A stretch of DNA of 64,000 bases from Ligustrum vulgare (taxonomy: Eukaryota > Streptophyta > Magnoliopsida > Lamiales > Oleaceae). This document shows positions 43,520 to 54,249 of the stretch, piece by piece. The stretch is taken from assembly GCA_963555705.1 (NCBI GenBank), contig OY743169.1:44008124-44072123 (forward strand), read 5' to 3'. A program made the position numbers and the translations under genes. The first letter of the stretch is position 1; each line of letters begins with the position of its first letter. The notes under the pieces are model-generated. The model made no database searches, was not told the origin of the DNA, and saw nothing but the letters and a program-made list of their open reading frames with translations.

Positions 43520-44215
43520 ATGGCTGTGGTTGACTTCAACGCAATGTCTGTAAGTGATTTCCTCATAAGGGAACAACTATTGATAGCTGAAGGAGTTGAA
43601 GAGGATGATATGCTAGTAGCAGATTTTATTATAGGAGAGCGACTACGAGATTTAAAAGCCAAATATGAAGTTAATGAAGCTATCCTGGATACATTACCTG
43701 CTTCATTATTTGTCTCACTCTCAACTAAATTTGATGTGCTTGATTTTCCATGTGAGGTGTTTCTTTTACCAAGCGTAAATGAACATCAATTAAGGGAATC
43801 ACCTCTACCGGGCTTTCAACAAACAGACCAAGAGGAAAATAATTGTCATGAAGATGTCACCGTCTCATTGTCAACAATTCAGGATCTGGACATCAAGCTC
43901 AATGAAACCTCAATCAAAGAAGAAAATCATATGGAAATAGAGGAGTTGATCACAATAAGGGAAACAAAAACAGAGACATTGAAAGATGCAGATTGTACCA
44001 TGCAATCCTCCAACTCCATTGACTGCGCAATAATTGATTTCGTCATTGGCACAGACGAGATGATTGAAGTTTATGTATTGAAGTTTGAGTCAATTTGTGA
44101 CATCAAGATACATGACATAGGCAAAGTGAGCTTTTGGAGTAGGAATGAAAATTGGTACAAGTTCAACCGACACAAGCAAAGAAGGTCATCAAAAGCCTTG
44201 TTTAAAGTTCCTTGA
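43520..44215 (+). CDS. Element V 231-aa ORF, copy 1, function unknown
   Basis: ATG-initiated frame 160 bp after the PBS, in the position normally held by gag. The protein is acidic, rich in Asp, Glu and Ile, with a FLIREQLLIAEGVEEDDM start, an LVADFIIGERLRDLKAKYEV helix and a basic tail ending HKQRRSSKALFKVP. The phrases DFLIREQLL, DFIIGERL and DFVIGTDE look like internally repeated motifs (about residues 13-21, 35-42 and 173-180). No zinc knuckle, protease or polymerase is seen. Three copies in the window are essentially identical. It could be a reduced gag or an accessory protein; I do not recognise a family. Confidence 0.6.
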   Translation: MAVVDFNAMSVSDFLIREQLLIAEGVEEDDMLVADFIIGERLRDLKAKYEVNEAILDTLPASLFVSLSTKFDVLDFPCEVFLLPSVNEHQLRESPLPGFQQTDQEENNCHEDVTVSLSTIQDLDIKLNETSIKEENHMEIEELITIRETKTETLKDADCTMQSSNSIDCAIIDFVIGTDEMIEVYVLKFESICDIKIHDIGKVSFWSRNENWYKFNRHKQRRSSKALFKVP

Positions 44216-46312
44216 ACGACCAACGCAATTTGCAAAAAGTCTAGCTCTAGACTATAAATTAAGCGCTTGTTGGGAGGCAACCCAACTTCTCAAACCCTTT
44301 TTCTTTCTTTGTTTTATCTATTTTCTTTATTATTTTTTTGATGCTATATACTGCATTTTAGGATCACTTGCATGCTTAGAATTCATATTTTGACATGTTA
44401 GTGGCATTGAAAACTTCATTGCTCCTATTCTTGCATGTTTTAGCATTTTTAGGATTTATTTGTGTTTCTATTTGTTTTGTAGCTTTTTATCACAATCTTC
44501 CACTTAATCACCTAGCTTAGGACATGAGCATATAGTGTGGAGGTTAGTTGCAAGCATTAGAAGGCATTTAGGGGTTGAAAACAGGGTCCAAAACTCAAAT
44601 TTTGAAAAAATTCAAGTCACTGTCCATTAACACTATGCGGTCGCACGGTTATAAATTGGACAGAACCGACATTTGATATATATTGCCAAACCTTTCATTT
44701 TAACAACTTCAAACCCGTTTTTCCTCCCCCAAATCGCCCAACATTGAATCCCCAACTGTTCCCCTAAGTTTGCACATCATTTTAACTTCAATTCATGTGT
44801 TGCATTGCATCAAAATCATCCAAAGGTAAGAATTTTTCACAAATTTCCAAGATTATGCATAATTTTTGTGTTCTTCAAATTCTTTGTGAAAATTGAATAT
44901 TGTGAATTGATGGTGATAGGTTTAGGCTAGAACTTGGAGTATTGAATTGTGTTTATTAGGTGAAAATTTTTGTTTGATTCAAGTCTCCAACTCTATGATT
45001 TTCATTGATTTCTTCATATGCATGCTAGGTGCTCGATAAAATGCTACAATGAATGTTTTGTTGAGTTTTCGCAATTCTTTTTGGATGATCACCTTCACAA
45101 CACGTTATAGCATCATTTGTGCATCATCCATTCATTGTTTACACAGATTTAAGGCATAGAACTCAACATGAACATCTTTGCACTACAAAGCATTTCATTG
45201 CAAGGCATCATAGCACCACTGCACCTGTTTTCAATTTCACTGCACCTACTTTGTCACATCTTTTCATGACCCAAATGAACTTCAAACTTACTGGATTTTT
45301 GATATGTTGTAGACCAAGTTATGTACTTTCATATGCTCGGGACATGTCTCGGAAAATTTTCACTTTTTCGAGGCGATGTCAAGGGCTGAAAGTCAGTAGT
45401 AGACCACTTTTCAAAAATTTCAAAATTTTTCTAAGTCCTAGTTTGGGTGTGTTGCGTTGATTTTCTTTAGTTCCTATGTAATAATTATGCTTCTAATGAT
45501 CATTAATGTTTATTTGCAAGGAACATATCATCATGGGACAATTCACGTCAAACATGGAAAAAGAAGTAAGGGGTCATATCATCCAACAAAACATGCAAGT
45601 CAAAGCTTCAAAAATGGGAATACCAACTCTCCAAACCCGGGAAGTACATTAACCCTCTTTGTTATTTCTGTGTTTATTTTCTTTATGTGTTTTGAATACA
45701 TTGAGGACAATGTATGATTCTAGTTTGGGGGTGGGAATTTCATTCATGTGCTTTCATATACACATTCATTCGATTTTGGGAAGAAAATTCAAAAAAAAAA
45801 TTGAAAAAATCATAAAAAGTGAAAAATTTGAAATTTTTTGTTGATTTATTTATTACTTATTATACGATATGAATTGACTTTTGTGCTTTAGTTAGAAAAT
45901 TGGGCAACATGCGAACTAAATTTTTCTTAACATTCATTCATGTGAGACTTTAATCAAGCTTGAGCACATAGCCACTTCGAATAAAAACTTGTGTAGGGAG
46001 ATGTTTGATATTTGTGGGATAAACTTGTGCACTTTGAACATAGAACTGACTGTAAAATCTCAAACCTTAAGAAATTAGATCCCGATCTGAAATGTAGAAC
46101 CAAACTACTCAAGGAGCAGTTTGGGGCAAGAAGCAGTTTGGGGGTGGGAATGTTAGATTGAGTATGCATTGGTAGTTAAGGATTTGAACTTTTTAATTTT
46201 ACATCTTTAGTGTAAGGGGTTTCGATCAACGGGTATAAACCATAATAACCAGCATAAAAACAGAAAAATGCTGAAGGTCTTATTCTACTCTTCAAATGCC
46301 TTTTTGACTCGA

Positions 46313-46586
46313 GCAAGTAAGTCTGAGGGATTCTCTGAATCTGGTACCCTAAACTCAACTGAGTTAGGAGCTACCGACCTAAAGCTCGCTACAGGGGTCA
46401 ACTAGAAAGCAAGTACGGAGAGTGGACTTACACATAAGACGTTAAAACATCTTTAACTTTTCTGTTTAAGCCTTTATGACTCGGGTAATTAAGTCTGAGG
46501 GGTTCTCTGAACCTGGTACCCTAAGCTCAACTGAGTTGGGAGCTGCCGACCTAAAGCTCGCTACAGGGGTCATATAGAAAGCAAGA
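46313..46586 (+). repeat. Imperfect 167-bp-spaced duplication in V
   Basis: Two ~105-bp blocks share AAGTCTGAGG, TTCTCTGAA, TGGTACCCTAA and CGACCTAAAGCTCGCTACAGG. The same pair occurs in unit 2 (about 58983-59256). Confidence 0.8.
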
Positions 46587-46794
46587 ATGAAAATTATTGC
46601 ACAAAGATGGTAAAAGACAAGGACATTAAAAGAAAAAGTCGTCCATATGAAAGAAAAATAGAATAAAATGGTATAAGCTTTGTTGGTTGAAATTCCTAAC
46701 ACTTTGTTAATTATTCTTGGTCTGTCATGCATACTTGTCTAGTCCTAACTGCCTTGTGTGGAAAAATGCAATGTATACATGTTTAGAAACCACG

Positions 46795-47710
46795 TGATGA
46801 GTTCCGGAGTGGCTCGAAGAACGTTGACCCGTTGCACGTGCCCGTAGGACCAATAACGAGACAAAGAGCCAAAAGAATCAAGCAGGCAATGCAAGGATTC
46901 ATGCAAGCGTGGATGGACGAGTGCTCTAGTGCAAAGACTTCATTTACGTTGCATAAGAATGTGGAAGAGGAGCCAAAGTTATTGCAATGCATTTGGATCA
47001 AGGAAGAACAAGAAATTGGGCAGCAGCTGAGTCACGGCCGTAACGACTGAAATCACGGCCGTAACGGATTCACGGCCGTAAAGCCAAAATTACGGCCGTA
47101 ACACGACAATGGCGAAATTATGCAGAAGAGGACTTACGGCCGTAACCCACATCTTCACGGCCGTAAAGAGTTTGGTATCTTTTAGTTAAGAATGTTGATT
47201 ACGGCCGTAAAGGTCATTTTCACGGCCGTAACATACGTTGTCAATTTTTAATCCGTAGCGTGATTACGGCCGTAAATGTTGTTTTCACGGCCGTAAATTA
47301 GGTTCCGAATTTTAAGTTAATATTAGGCGTTTTTAGCTTTTTAGTTTAGGTTGAATTCTAGTTTATTTTCAGTTGCTTTATTTTCTTTGCCTATATATAT
47401 GGCTTTATTCAGCATTGTAAAACACAACTTTATTCTTGAGATTAATGATATTGAAGGTGAGATATTCCCTTATATTTTCTTCGTGTTCTCGTCGAACAAA
47501 TTAAACTTATCAAAGGATTTGACAACCTTTGTGGCGTTCCCCCTTTGTGGTTCTTATCTCCGCATCGTAACGGGTTTTGGGTTTAATATACCCATAGTTC
47601 TTGCGTCGTGAGGTCGGGGTTGCGTTGTTACCGTCTACTATCTTGGATTTTAGAGCTTTCCGGCGTTTAATTCCGCGTGTTCTTGGTGATCCCCATATCG
47701 GATCACATCA
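46795..47710 (+). mobile_element. Element W 5' LTR (916 bp)
   Basis: It starts TGATGAGTTCC after the CCACG duplication (46790-46794) and ends GGATCACATCA. It differs from the 3' LTR by an 18-bp repeat-unit indel and a few substitutions, so insertion is recent. Ten ACGGCCGT palindromes lie at 47032-47300. Confidence 0.95.
47032..47300. repeat. TTACGGCCGTAA / CACGGCCGTAA array in W 5' LTR
   Basis: Ten copies of ACGGCCGTAA, mostly in pairs about 20-25 bp apart, alternating TTACGGCCGTAA and TCACGGCCGTAA. The 3' LTR has nine, one altered to CGGTCG (53190-53450). Confidence 0.95.
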
Positions 47711-47712
47711 TC

Positions 47713-47724
47713 TGGTATCAGAGC
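47713..47724 (+). other. Primer binding site (tRNA-iMet) of W
   Basis: TGGTATCAGAGC lies two bases after the LTR end CACATCA. Confidence 0.92.
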
Positions 47725-48244
47725 CTGTCTCTAAATCCAATTATTTAGTATTCCAGTTCTTTTTCTTTTATTTCCAGTTATTAATTATTCACAAAAAAAA
47801 AAAAAAATCCGAAATTTACAAAAAAAAAAAAAAAAAAAAAAAGAGGAAGAAAAGAAGTGTTGTTGATTCGAACAAGAAATCAAGAAAATAATATTTGGCA
47901 AATCTTTCCAACAAATCCTTGTTTCCATAAAATTCTTTATTCTTGTTTCCATAAAACTTCTTCTTGCAATAGAATTCTTGTTTCCATAATTTCTTTCTTA
48001 AATTTCCTAATTCCAATATTTTCCATCAACTTTCCTTATTTGCACTTTGGGGTTTATTCCACAAGGACCAAATCCGTGACTAGTTTGGTGGGTTCTTTGA
48101 GAACGTGGGAAAAAGGGAATCGAGAGGAAAAAGGCAGAGTGGTGAGAATAATAGAGGGAAAAAGCCAAATTGAGTGATACACGAGCGATAAAACACGTGA
48201 GGATCTTTATTTAATATTTTTTTCTCTTTTCTTTATTACTAACC
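47725..48244 (+). other. W untranslated leader
   Basis: AT-rich leader with A runs (47791-47804, 47820-47842) between the PBS and the gag ATG. It contains no credible ORF. Confidence 0.7.
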
Positions 48245-50359
48245 ATGTCACAGAAGGAAGTTTCGTCAACGGAAAAGGATCTTCAAGATTTTAAAATGCT
48301 TGCAATGGTGGAGGAACGTTTGGCAAAATGGGAAGCGAGGTTGGATGCCAAGTTGGAAGCAAAATTTGGTCCACAATCCGGCGTGAATGTGGAAAGGGAT
48401 AATAATCCGGGGGAGACACGAGGTGCGGGAAATGTTCAACCACGTCAGGAACAACCGCGCAATTTCCCTAATTTACGGAGACCACTAAGGTATGACTTCA
48501 ACCCACAATTTAGAGCTAGGAATGAACATGTTGAGGTTGTTGATAGTGATGAGGATAGTGGTGAATTGTCTATTACTAGTGTTGGTAGGAGACGAGATCG
48601 GAGAGAAAGACGTGATAGGGGATATAGGCGTGATCGTAGGGATGATGTAGATGGACATGTTGGTAACATTAAAATGTCCATTCCCTCGTTTCAGGGTAAG
48701 AGTAATCCGGACGTTTATTTTGAATGGGAAAAGAGGGTAGAATTAATTTTCGATTGTCATAATTATTCTGAAGCTAAGAAGGTTAAATTGGCAGTCGTAG
48801 AATTTACTGATTATGCTATAGTATGGTGGGATCAATTGTTAACTAGTAAAAGGAGAAATGGGGAGAGGCCTATTGAAACTTGGGATGAGTTGAAGGCCCT
48901 TATGAGAAAACGATTTGTGCCTGGACATTACTATAGGGATCTTTACCAAAAATTACAAACCCTTTCTCAAGGTAGTAAGAGTGTAGAGGATTACCATAGG
49001 GAGATGGAGGTTGCCATTATTCGGGCTAATATAGAGGAAGACCCGGAGGCAACCATGGCTAGGTTTTTAAATGGTTTAAATCGAGATATTGCTAATGTTA
49101 TTGAATTGCAGCATTATATCGATTTGGAGGAAATGCTTCACATGTCCATGAAAGTGGAGCGACAGTTAAAAAGGAAGGGAACTTCCAAATTCTCTACAAA
49201 TTCCAATTCTTTTGGTAAGTCTACGTGGAGTGGGATTTCCAAAAATGAAGGGGTTGTGCAGAAAAATAAATTTGAGGCATCGAAGGGAAAGGTAGAGCCA
49301 CCCAACAAAGGTAAAATTACTTCTGACTCTCAAGCTTCTAGGATTAGAGATATCCGTTGCTTTAAATGTTCCGGTTTAGGACATATTTCTTCACAATGTC
49401 CAAATAAACGAATATTGGTTATGCATGATGGGGTATTAAGTTCGGAGGATGAGAAAGCGGGAGAAGTGGAGGATGAGTATAAGGATATGCCAGCTCTAGA
49501 GGATGTTAGTGAAAATGATGATGCGGACTATGCAGTAGCTAAATCACTTGTCACTAGGAGAGCCCTTAGTACTCAAGTTAAGGTGGAAGAGTCGGGTGAG
49601 CAGCGAGAAAATATATTTCATACTAGGTGTTTTGTGAATAACAAAGTGTGTAGTTTGATAATAGATGGGGGTAGTTGTGCGAACGTTGCCAGCACTACTT
49701 TAGTAGAGAAATTGTGCCTACCTATGCTAAAACACCCTAGGCCATATAAGCTACAGTGGTTAAATGAATCGGGTGAGATTAAGGTAAATAAACAAGTGGT
49801 AGTTGATTTGGCGATTGGGAAGTATGAAGATAGCGTGGTTTGTGATGTGGTACCAATGCATGCGGGGCACATCTTGTTGGGCAGGCCATGGCAATTCGAT
49901 AGGAAGGTTATTCATGATGGATTTAAAAATAGGTATACCTTCACTAAGGATGGGAAAAATGTCAAACTAATGCCTTTGTCACCTCAACAGGTCTATGAAG
50001 ACCAATTGAAATTAAAAAGTGAGGAAGAGAGAAAGAGGGTCGGGACCACGATCCCGGAAAAAGGAGAGTTGAGTGAACAGAAGAGGGTCGGGACCACGAT
50101 CCCGGAAAAAGGAGAGTTGTGTGAAAAACCGAGAGTTGGGACCACGATCCCAGAAAAAGGAGAGGGTGTGAAGAGTGCCAGTAAAAGAGAGAAAACAAAG
50201 GTAAGCTTCTACGCAAAACAGAGTGATATCACCAAAGCTATTTCTACAAATAAACCTGTGATTTTACTAATGTACAAGGAGTCTCTCCTTGTGCTCGATG
50301 AAACTAACCACTCCCTCCCCAGTTTAGCTGTGTCTCTTTTGCAGGAATTTGCAGATTAA
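48245..50359 (+). CDS. W gag-protease polyprotein, 704 aa
   Basis: The ATG follows ACC and opens a frame of 704 codons. Residues 1-35 form a charged helix. An Arg/Asp-rich stretch precedes the retrotransposon gag domain (about 150-300, with WEKRVELIF and VVWWDQL-like segments), whose product packages element RNA in virus-like particles. A zinc knuckle CFKCSGLGHISSQC begins at residue 372. The aspartic protease active site IIDGGSC is at 472-478 (Asp474; DGG instead of the usual DSG/DTG, common in this plant lineage). Residues 598-640 hold three 16-aa repeats of RVGTTIPEKGE. The frame ends at a TAA (50357-50359) just before the RT, where related elements read through into pol, so this stop is probably a mutation. 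Confidence 0.9.
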   Translation: MSQKEVSSTEKDLQDFKMLAMVEERLAKWEARLDAKLEAKFGPQSGVNVERDNNPGETRGAGNVQPRQEQPRNFPNLRRPLRYDFNPQFRARNEHVEVVDSDEDSGELSITSVGRRRDRRERRDRGYRRDRRDDVDGHVGNIKMSIPSFQGKSNPDVYFEWEKRVELIFDCHNYSEAKKVKLAVVEFTDYAIVWWDQLLTSKRRNGERPIETWDELKALMRKRFVPGHYYRDLYQKLQTLSQGSKSVEDYHREMEVAIIRANIEEDPEATMARFLNGLNRDIANVIELQHYIDLEEMLHMSMKVERQLKRKGTSKFSTNSNSFGKSTWSGISKNEGVVQKNKFEASKGKVEPPNKGKITSDSQASRIRDIRCFKCSGLGHISSQCPNKRILVMHDGVLSSEDEKAGEVEDEYKDMPALEDVSENDDADYAVAKSLVTRRALSTQVKVEESGEQRENIFHTRCFVNNKVCSLIIDGGSCANVASTTLVEKLCLPMLKHPRPYKLQWLNESGEIKVNKQVVVDLAIGKYEDSVVCDVVPMHAGHILLGRPWQFDRKVIHDGFKNRYTFTKDGKNVKLMPLSPQQVYEDQLKLKSEEERKRVGTTIPEKGELSEQKRVGTTIPEKGELCEKPRVGTTIPEKGEGVKSASKREKTKVSFYAKQSDITKAISTNKPVILLMYKESLLVLDETNHSLPSLAVSLLQEFAD
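50036..50166 (+). repeat. 48-bp coding minisatellite in W
   Basis: Three in-frame units begin at 50036, 50084 and 50132, encoding RVGTTIPEKGE plus five variable residues. It lies in the protease-RT linker. Confidence 0.9.
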
Positions 50360-51921
50360 TTTCCCGAGGAGATTCCGAGTGGGTTGCCGCCAATTCGAGG
50401 GATTGAACACCAGATTGACTTCGTGCCAGGAGCGGTCATTCCAAACAGGCCAGCTTATAGGAGCAATCCAGAAGAGACCAAGGAGCTACAAACGCAGGTG
50501 GAAGAGCTGCTGAAAAAGGGCTATGTTCGGGAAAGTATGAGCCCATGTGCAGTACCAGTTCTGTTGGTACCCAAAAAGGATGGGACTTGGAGGATGTGCG
50601 TGGACTGTAGGGCAATCAACAACATTACGGTAAAGTATCGCCATCCCATACCTAGACTTGATGACATGCTTGATGAACTTTATGGTGCTAGTATTTTTAG
50701 TAAAATAGACCTTAAGAGTGGTTATCACCAAATTCGTATGAAAGAAGGTGATGAATGGAAACCGCCTTCAAAACCAAATATGGTTTATATGAATGGATGG
50801 TTATGCCGTTCGGCCTCTCAAATGCACCTAGCACTTTTATGAGATTAATGAATCATGTCTTGCGTGCTTACATTGGTAAATTTGTCGTGGTATACTTTGA
50901 TGACATTTTGGTATATAGTAAGAACTTAGGTGATCACATCGAACATTTAAGATCTGTTTTGGAAGTTTTGAAAACTGATAAACTATATGCTAATTTTAAA
51001 AAGTGTACTTTTTGCATGGAAAAGGTAATTTTTCTTGGTTTTGTCGTTAGTTCTAATGGTGTTGAGGTAGATGAGGAGAAAATTCGTGCTATTAAAGAAT
51101 GGCCAACTCCCAAAAGTATTACGGAGGTTAGGAGCTTCCACGGGTTGGCTGGGTTTTATAGGAGGTTTGTTAAAGATTTTAGCACACTTACAGCACCACT
51201 AACAGAAATAGTCAAGAAAAGTGTAGGATTCCATTGGGGGGAAGCACAAGAAAATGCTTTTAAAATGCTTAAGGATAGGTTATGTTCTGCACCGGTTTTA
51301 GCTTTACCTAACTTTAACCAAACCTTTGAGATTGAATGTGATGCATCAGGAATAGGTATTGGAGCTGTTCTTATGCAGGAAAAAAGACCGATTGCATTTT
51401 TTAGTGAAAAGCTGAGTGCGGCAGTTTTGAATTATCCTACCTACGACAAGGAGCTTTATGCTCTTGTTCGTGCCTTGGAAACATGGCAGCACTATCTGTG
51501 GCCAAAGGAATTTGTTATACACACTGACCACGAGTCACTGAAACACCTCAAGGGACAAGGTAAGCTAAACAAAAGACACGCCCGTTGGATGGAATTCATT
51601 GAGACCTTTCCATATGTCATTCGCTATAAGCAAGGTAAGGAGAATGTGGTAGCAGATGCCCTTTCTCGCAGGTATGTTCTCTTAACTTCTTTAAATTCAA
51701 AGTTGCTTGGGTTCGAATATATTAAAGGTATGTATGCTAATGACCCTAATTTTTCTACCATTTATGCTTCATGTGAAAAAGGTGCAATTGATAAATTTTA
51801 TAGACATGATGGCTATTTGTTTAGGGAAAGTAAACTTTGTGTGCCTAATTGTTCTATGCGTGAATTGCTTGTGCGTGAGGCTCATGGTGGGGGGTTAATG
51901 GGGGCACTTTGGTGTTTTTAA
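50360..51921 (+). pseudogene. W reverse transcriptase and RNase H, frameshifted
   Basis: The frame continues from gag after the TAA ([11 protein letters not shown] is typical linker sequence), includes [18 protein letters not shown] and [12 protein letters not shown], then loses frame at an A run (50759-50761, one base short). The next frame carries the RT catalytic YFDDILVYS (50893-50919), FLGFVVS, the RNase H motifs [13 protein letters not shown] and [10 protein letters not shown], and the tether DALSRR. It runs out near 51900-51904, where a G run is one base long. The sequence otherwise looks well preserved. The element is therefore not autonomous as it stands unless stop and shifts are bypassed. 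Confidence 0.9.
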
Positions 51922-53209
51922 GACATTAGAAACTTTACAAGAACATTTTTATTGGCCTAAAATGAAAAGGGATGTTCACCATATTTGTGAAATATGCATA
52001 ACTTGTAAACAATCTAAGTCTAGAGTCTTACCACAAGGTTTGTATACACCTTTGCCCGTACCTAATGAACCTTGGGTAGATATATCTATGGATTTTGTGT
52101 TAGGTCTGCCTAGGACAAAAAAAGGTAAAGACTCGATACTTGTGGTGGTAGACAGGTTTAGCAAAATGGCGCATTTTATTCCTTGTAATAAAACTGATGA
52201 CGCAACTAACATAGCGGACCTATTCTTTAGGGAAGTTGTAAGACTCCATGGGATACCTAGGAGTATTGTGTCTGATAGGGATGTTAAGTTCCTAAGCTAC
52301 TTTTGGAAAGTCTTGTGGGGGAAAATGGGTACTAAATTGTTATTTTCAACTACATGTCACCCACAAACTGATGGTCAAACCGAGGTAGTTAATAGGACAT
52401 TAATCCAACTTTTGCGCACTATAATAAATAAGAATCTAAAAAGTTGGGAGGAATGTTTGCCATTTGTGGAATTTGCTTATAATCGATCTGTGCATTCTAC
52501 TACTTCATGTTCACCTTTTGAAGTTGTTTATGGTTTCAACCCGCTAACTCCTCTTGATTTAATTCCTTTACCTGCAGATGAACGGAGCAGTTTGGACGGG
52601 GCGAAAAAGGCTAAGTTTGTGAAAGAACTTCATGAGAGGGTGAAAGGACAAATTGAAAAGAAAAATGAGCGTTATGCGACTCATGCCAACAAAGGTAGGA
52701 GGCAAGTGACGTTCGAGCCAGGTGATTGGGTGTGGGTGCACTTGCGAAAGGAGCGATTCCCAACCCTAAGAAAGTCTAAGTTGCAGCCAAGAGGCAATGG
52801 CCCTTTTCAGATCCTTGAAAAGATAAATGAGAATGCATATAAGCTCGATCTTCAAGGTGAGTATAATGTGTCTGCTTCATTTAATGTTGCTGATCTTTCT
52901 CTGTTTGATGCAGGTGATGATTCGAGGACGAATCCTTTTCAACAGGGAGGGGATGATGAGTTCCGGAGTGGCTCGAAGAACGTTGACCCGTTGCACGTGC
53001 CCGTAGGACCAATAACGAGACAAAGAGCCAAAAGAATCAAGCAGGCAATGCAAGGATTCATGCAAGCGTGGATGGACGAGTGCTCTAGTGCAAAGACTTC
53101 ATTTACGTTGCATAAGAATGTGGAAGAGGAGCCAAAGTTATTGCAATGCATTTGGATCAAGGAAGAACAAGAAATTGGGCAGCAGCTGAGTCACGGCCGT
53201 AACGACTGA
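51922..53209 (+). pseudogene. W integrase, 3' part of pol, running into the 3' LTR
   Basis: The original frame resumes after the second shift. The zinc-binding end ([10 protein letters not shown]) is followed by the integrase core, with the DDE residues in [19 protein letters not shown] and [11 protein letters not shown], then a GPF module ([19 protein letters not shown]). No clear chromodomain is seen. Past DSRTNPFQ the frame crosses the PPT and runs about 255 bp into the 3' LTR, ending at 53209 with a basic segment ([15 protein letters not shown]). Polyproteins that extend into the LTR are known in CRM-type chromoviruses; the clade assignment is tentative. Confidence 0.85.
52936..52953 (+). 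other. Polypurine tract of W
   Basis: ATTCGAGGACGAAT, then ACAGGGAGGGGA directly before LTR start TGATGAG at 52954. The tract overlaps the pol reading frame. Confidence 0.85.
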
Positions 53210-53852
53210 AATCACGGCCGTAAAGCCAAAATTACGGTCGTAACACGACAATGGCGAAATTATGCAGAAGAGGACTTACGGCCGTAACCCACATCTTCAC
53301 GGCCGTAAAGAGTTTGGTATCTTTTCGTTCAGAATGTTGATTACGGCCGTAAAGGTCATTTTCACGGCCGTAACATATGTTGTCAATTTTTAATCCGTAG
53401 CGTGATTACGGCCGTAAAGGTTGTTTTCACGGCCGTAAATTAGGTTCCGAATTTTAAGTTAATATTAGGCGTTTTTAGCTTTTTAGTTTAGGTTGAATTC
53501 TAGTTTATTTTCAGTTGCTTTATTTTCTTTGCCTATATATATGACTTTATTCAGCATTGTGAAACACAACTTTATTTTTGAGATTAATGATATTGAAGGT
53601 GAGATATTCCCTTATATTTTCTTCGTGTTCTCGTCGAACAAATTAAACTTATCAAAGGATTTGACAACCTTTGTGGCGTTCCCCCTTTGTGGTTCTTATC
53701 TCCGCATCGTAACGGGTTTTGGGTTTAATATACCCATAGTTCTTGCGTCGTGAGGTCGGGGTTGCATTGTTACCGTCTACTATCTTGGATTTTAGAGCTT
53801 TCCGGCGTTTAATTCCGCGTGTTCTTGGTGATCCCCATATCGGATCACATCA
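52954..53852 (+). mobile_element. Element W 3' LTR (899 bp)
   Basis: TGATGAG...GGATCACATCA followed by CCACG (53853-53857). It is nearly identical to the 5' LTR. Its first 256 bp also encode the pol C-terminus. Confidence 0.95.
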
Positions 53853-53857
53853 CCACG

Positions 53858-54249
53858 TCAATAGGAAAGACCTCGGGATATGAGAGAAAAGCAGTAAGGT
53901 TGTGATCATCCATGAGAGGGTAAGGAAAATCAAAAGAAAATCATTGTTGACCACATGGGATTCAGGATTACTCTTGCATAAAAAGTCACACATTGTCAAG
54001 TTTATTTTTGCATAAGTTTGGATCTGATTTTGGCTATTCACACACACACAATGAAGTTGAGCATCGGATGAATGAAAATATTTTATGTTGTTCATATTTC
54101 TTTTTCTAAAGTGAATCGTCAATTTGGATTGTTGAAGCGCATGGTAAATAAGTTGACAAAAGCAAAAACATTTTTTAATTTGCATTTTTAATTTTATAGT
54201 TTATTTTTATTTTTTTGTTCGAGGACGAACAATAGTTCTAGTTTGGGGG
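53858..54249 (+). mobile_element. Element V internal region 1, right part
   Basis: It continues V after W. It contains a CACACACACA tract and ends with GTTCGAGGACGAACAATAG and the PPT CTAGTTTGGGGG before LTR2. The uninterrupted equivalent is 59466-59856. Confidence 0.85.

Larger units (their letters stand above)
43364..46794 (+). mobile_element. Element V internal region 1, left part
   Basis: After the 231-aa ORF this is non-coding. It carries a palindrome variant, several small unconvincing frames, extra PPT-like motifs (45433, 45702-45735, 46132-46147), and an imperfect duplication (46313-46417 and 46480-46586: CTCGGGTAAxTAAGTCTGAGG...). It is interrupted by W at 46795. Confidence 0.8.

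Noticed and set aside
52700..52950. Chromodomain at the integrase C-terminus of W
   Set aside because: A GPF module is visible, but I cannot see the aromatic cage pattern of a chromodomain before the LTR.
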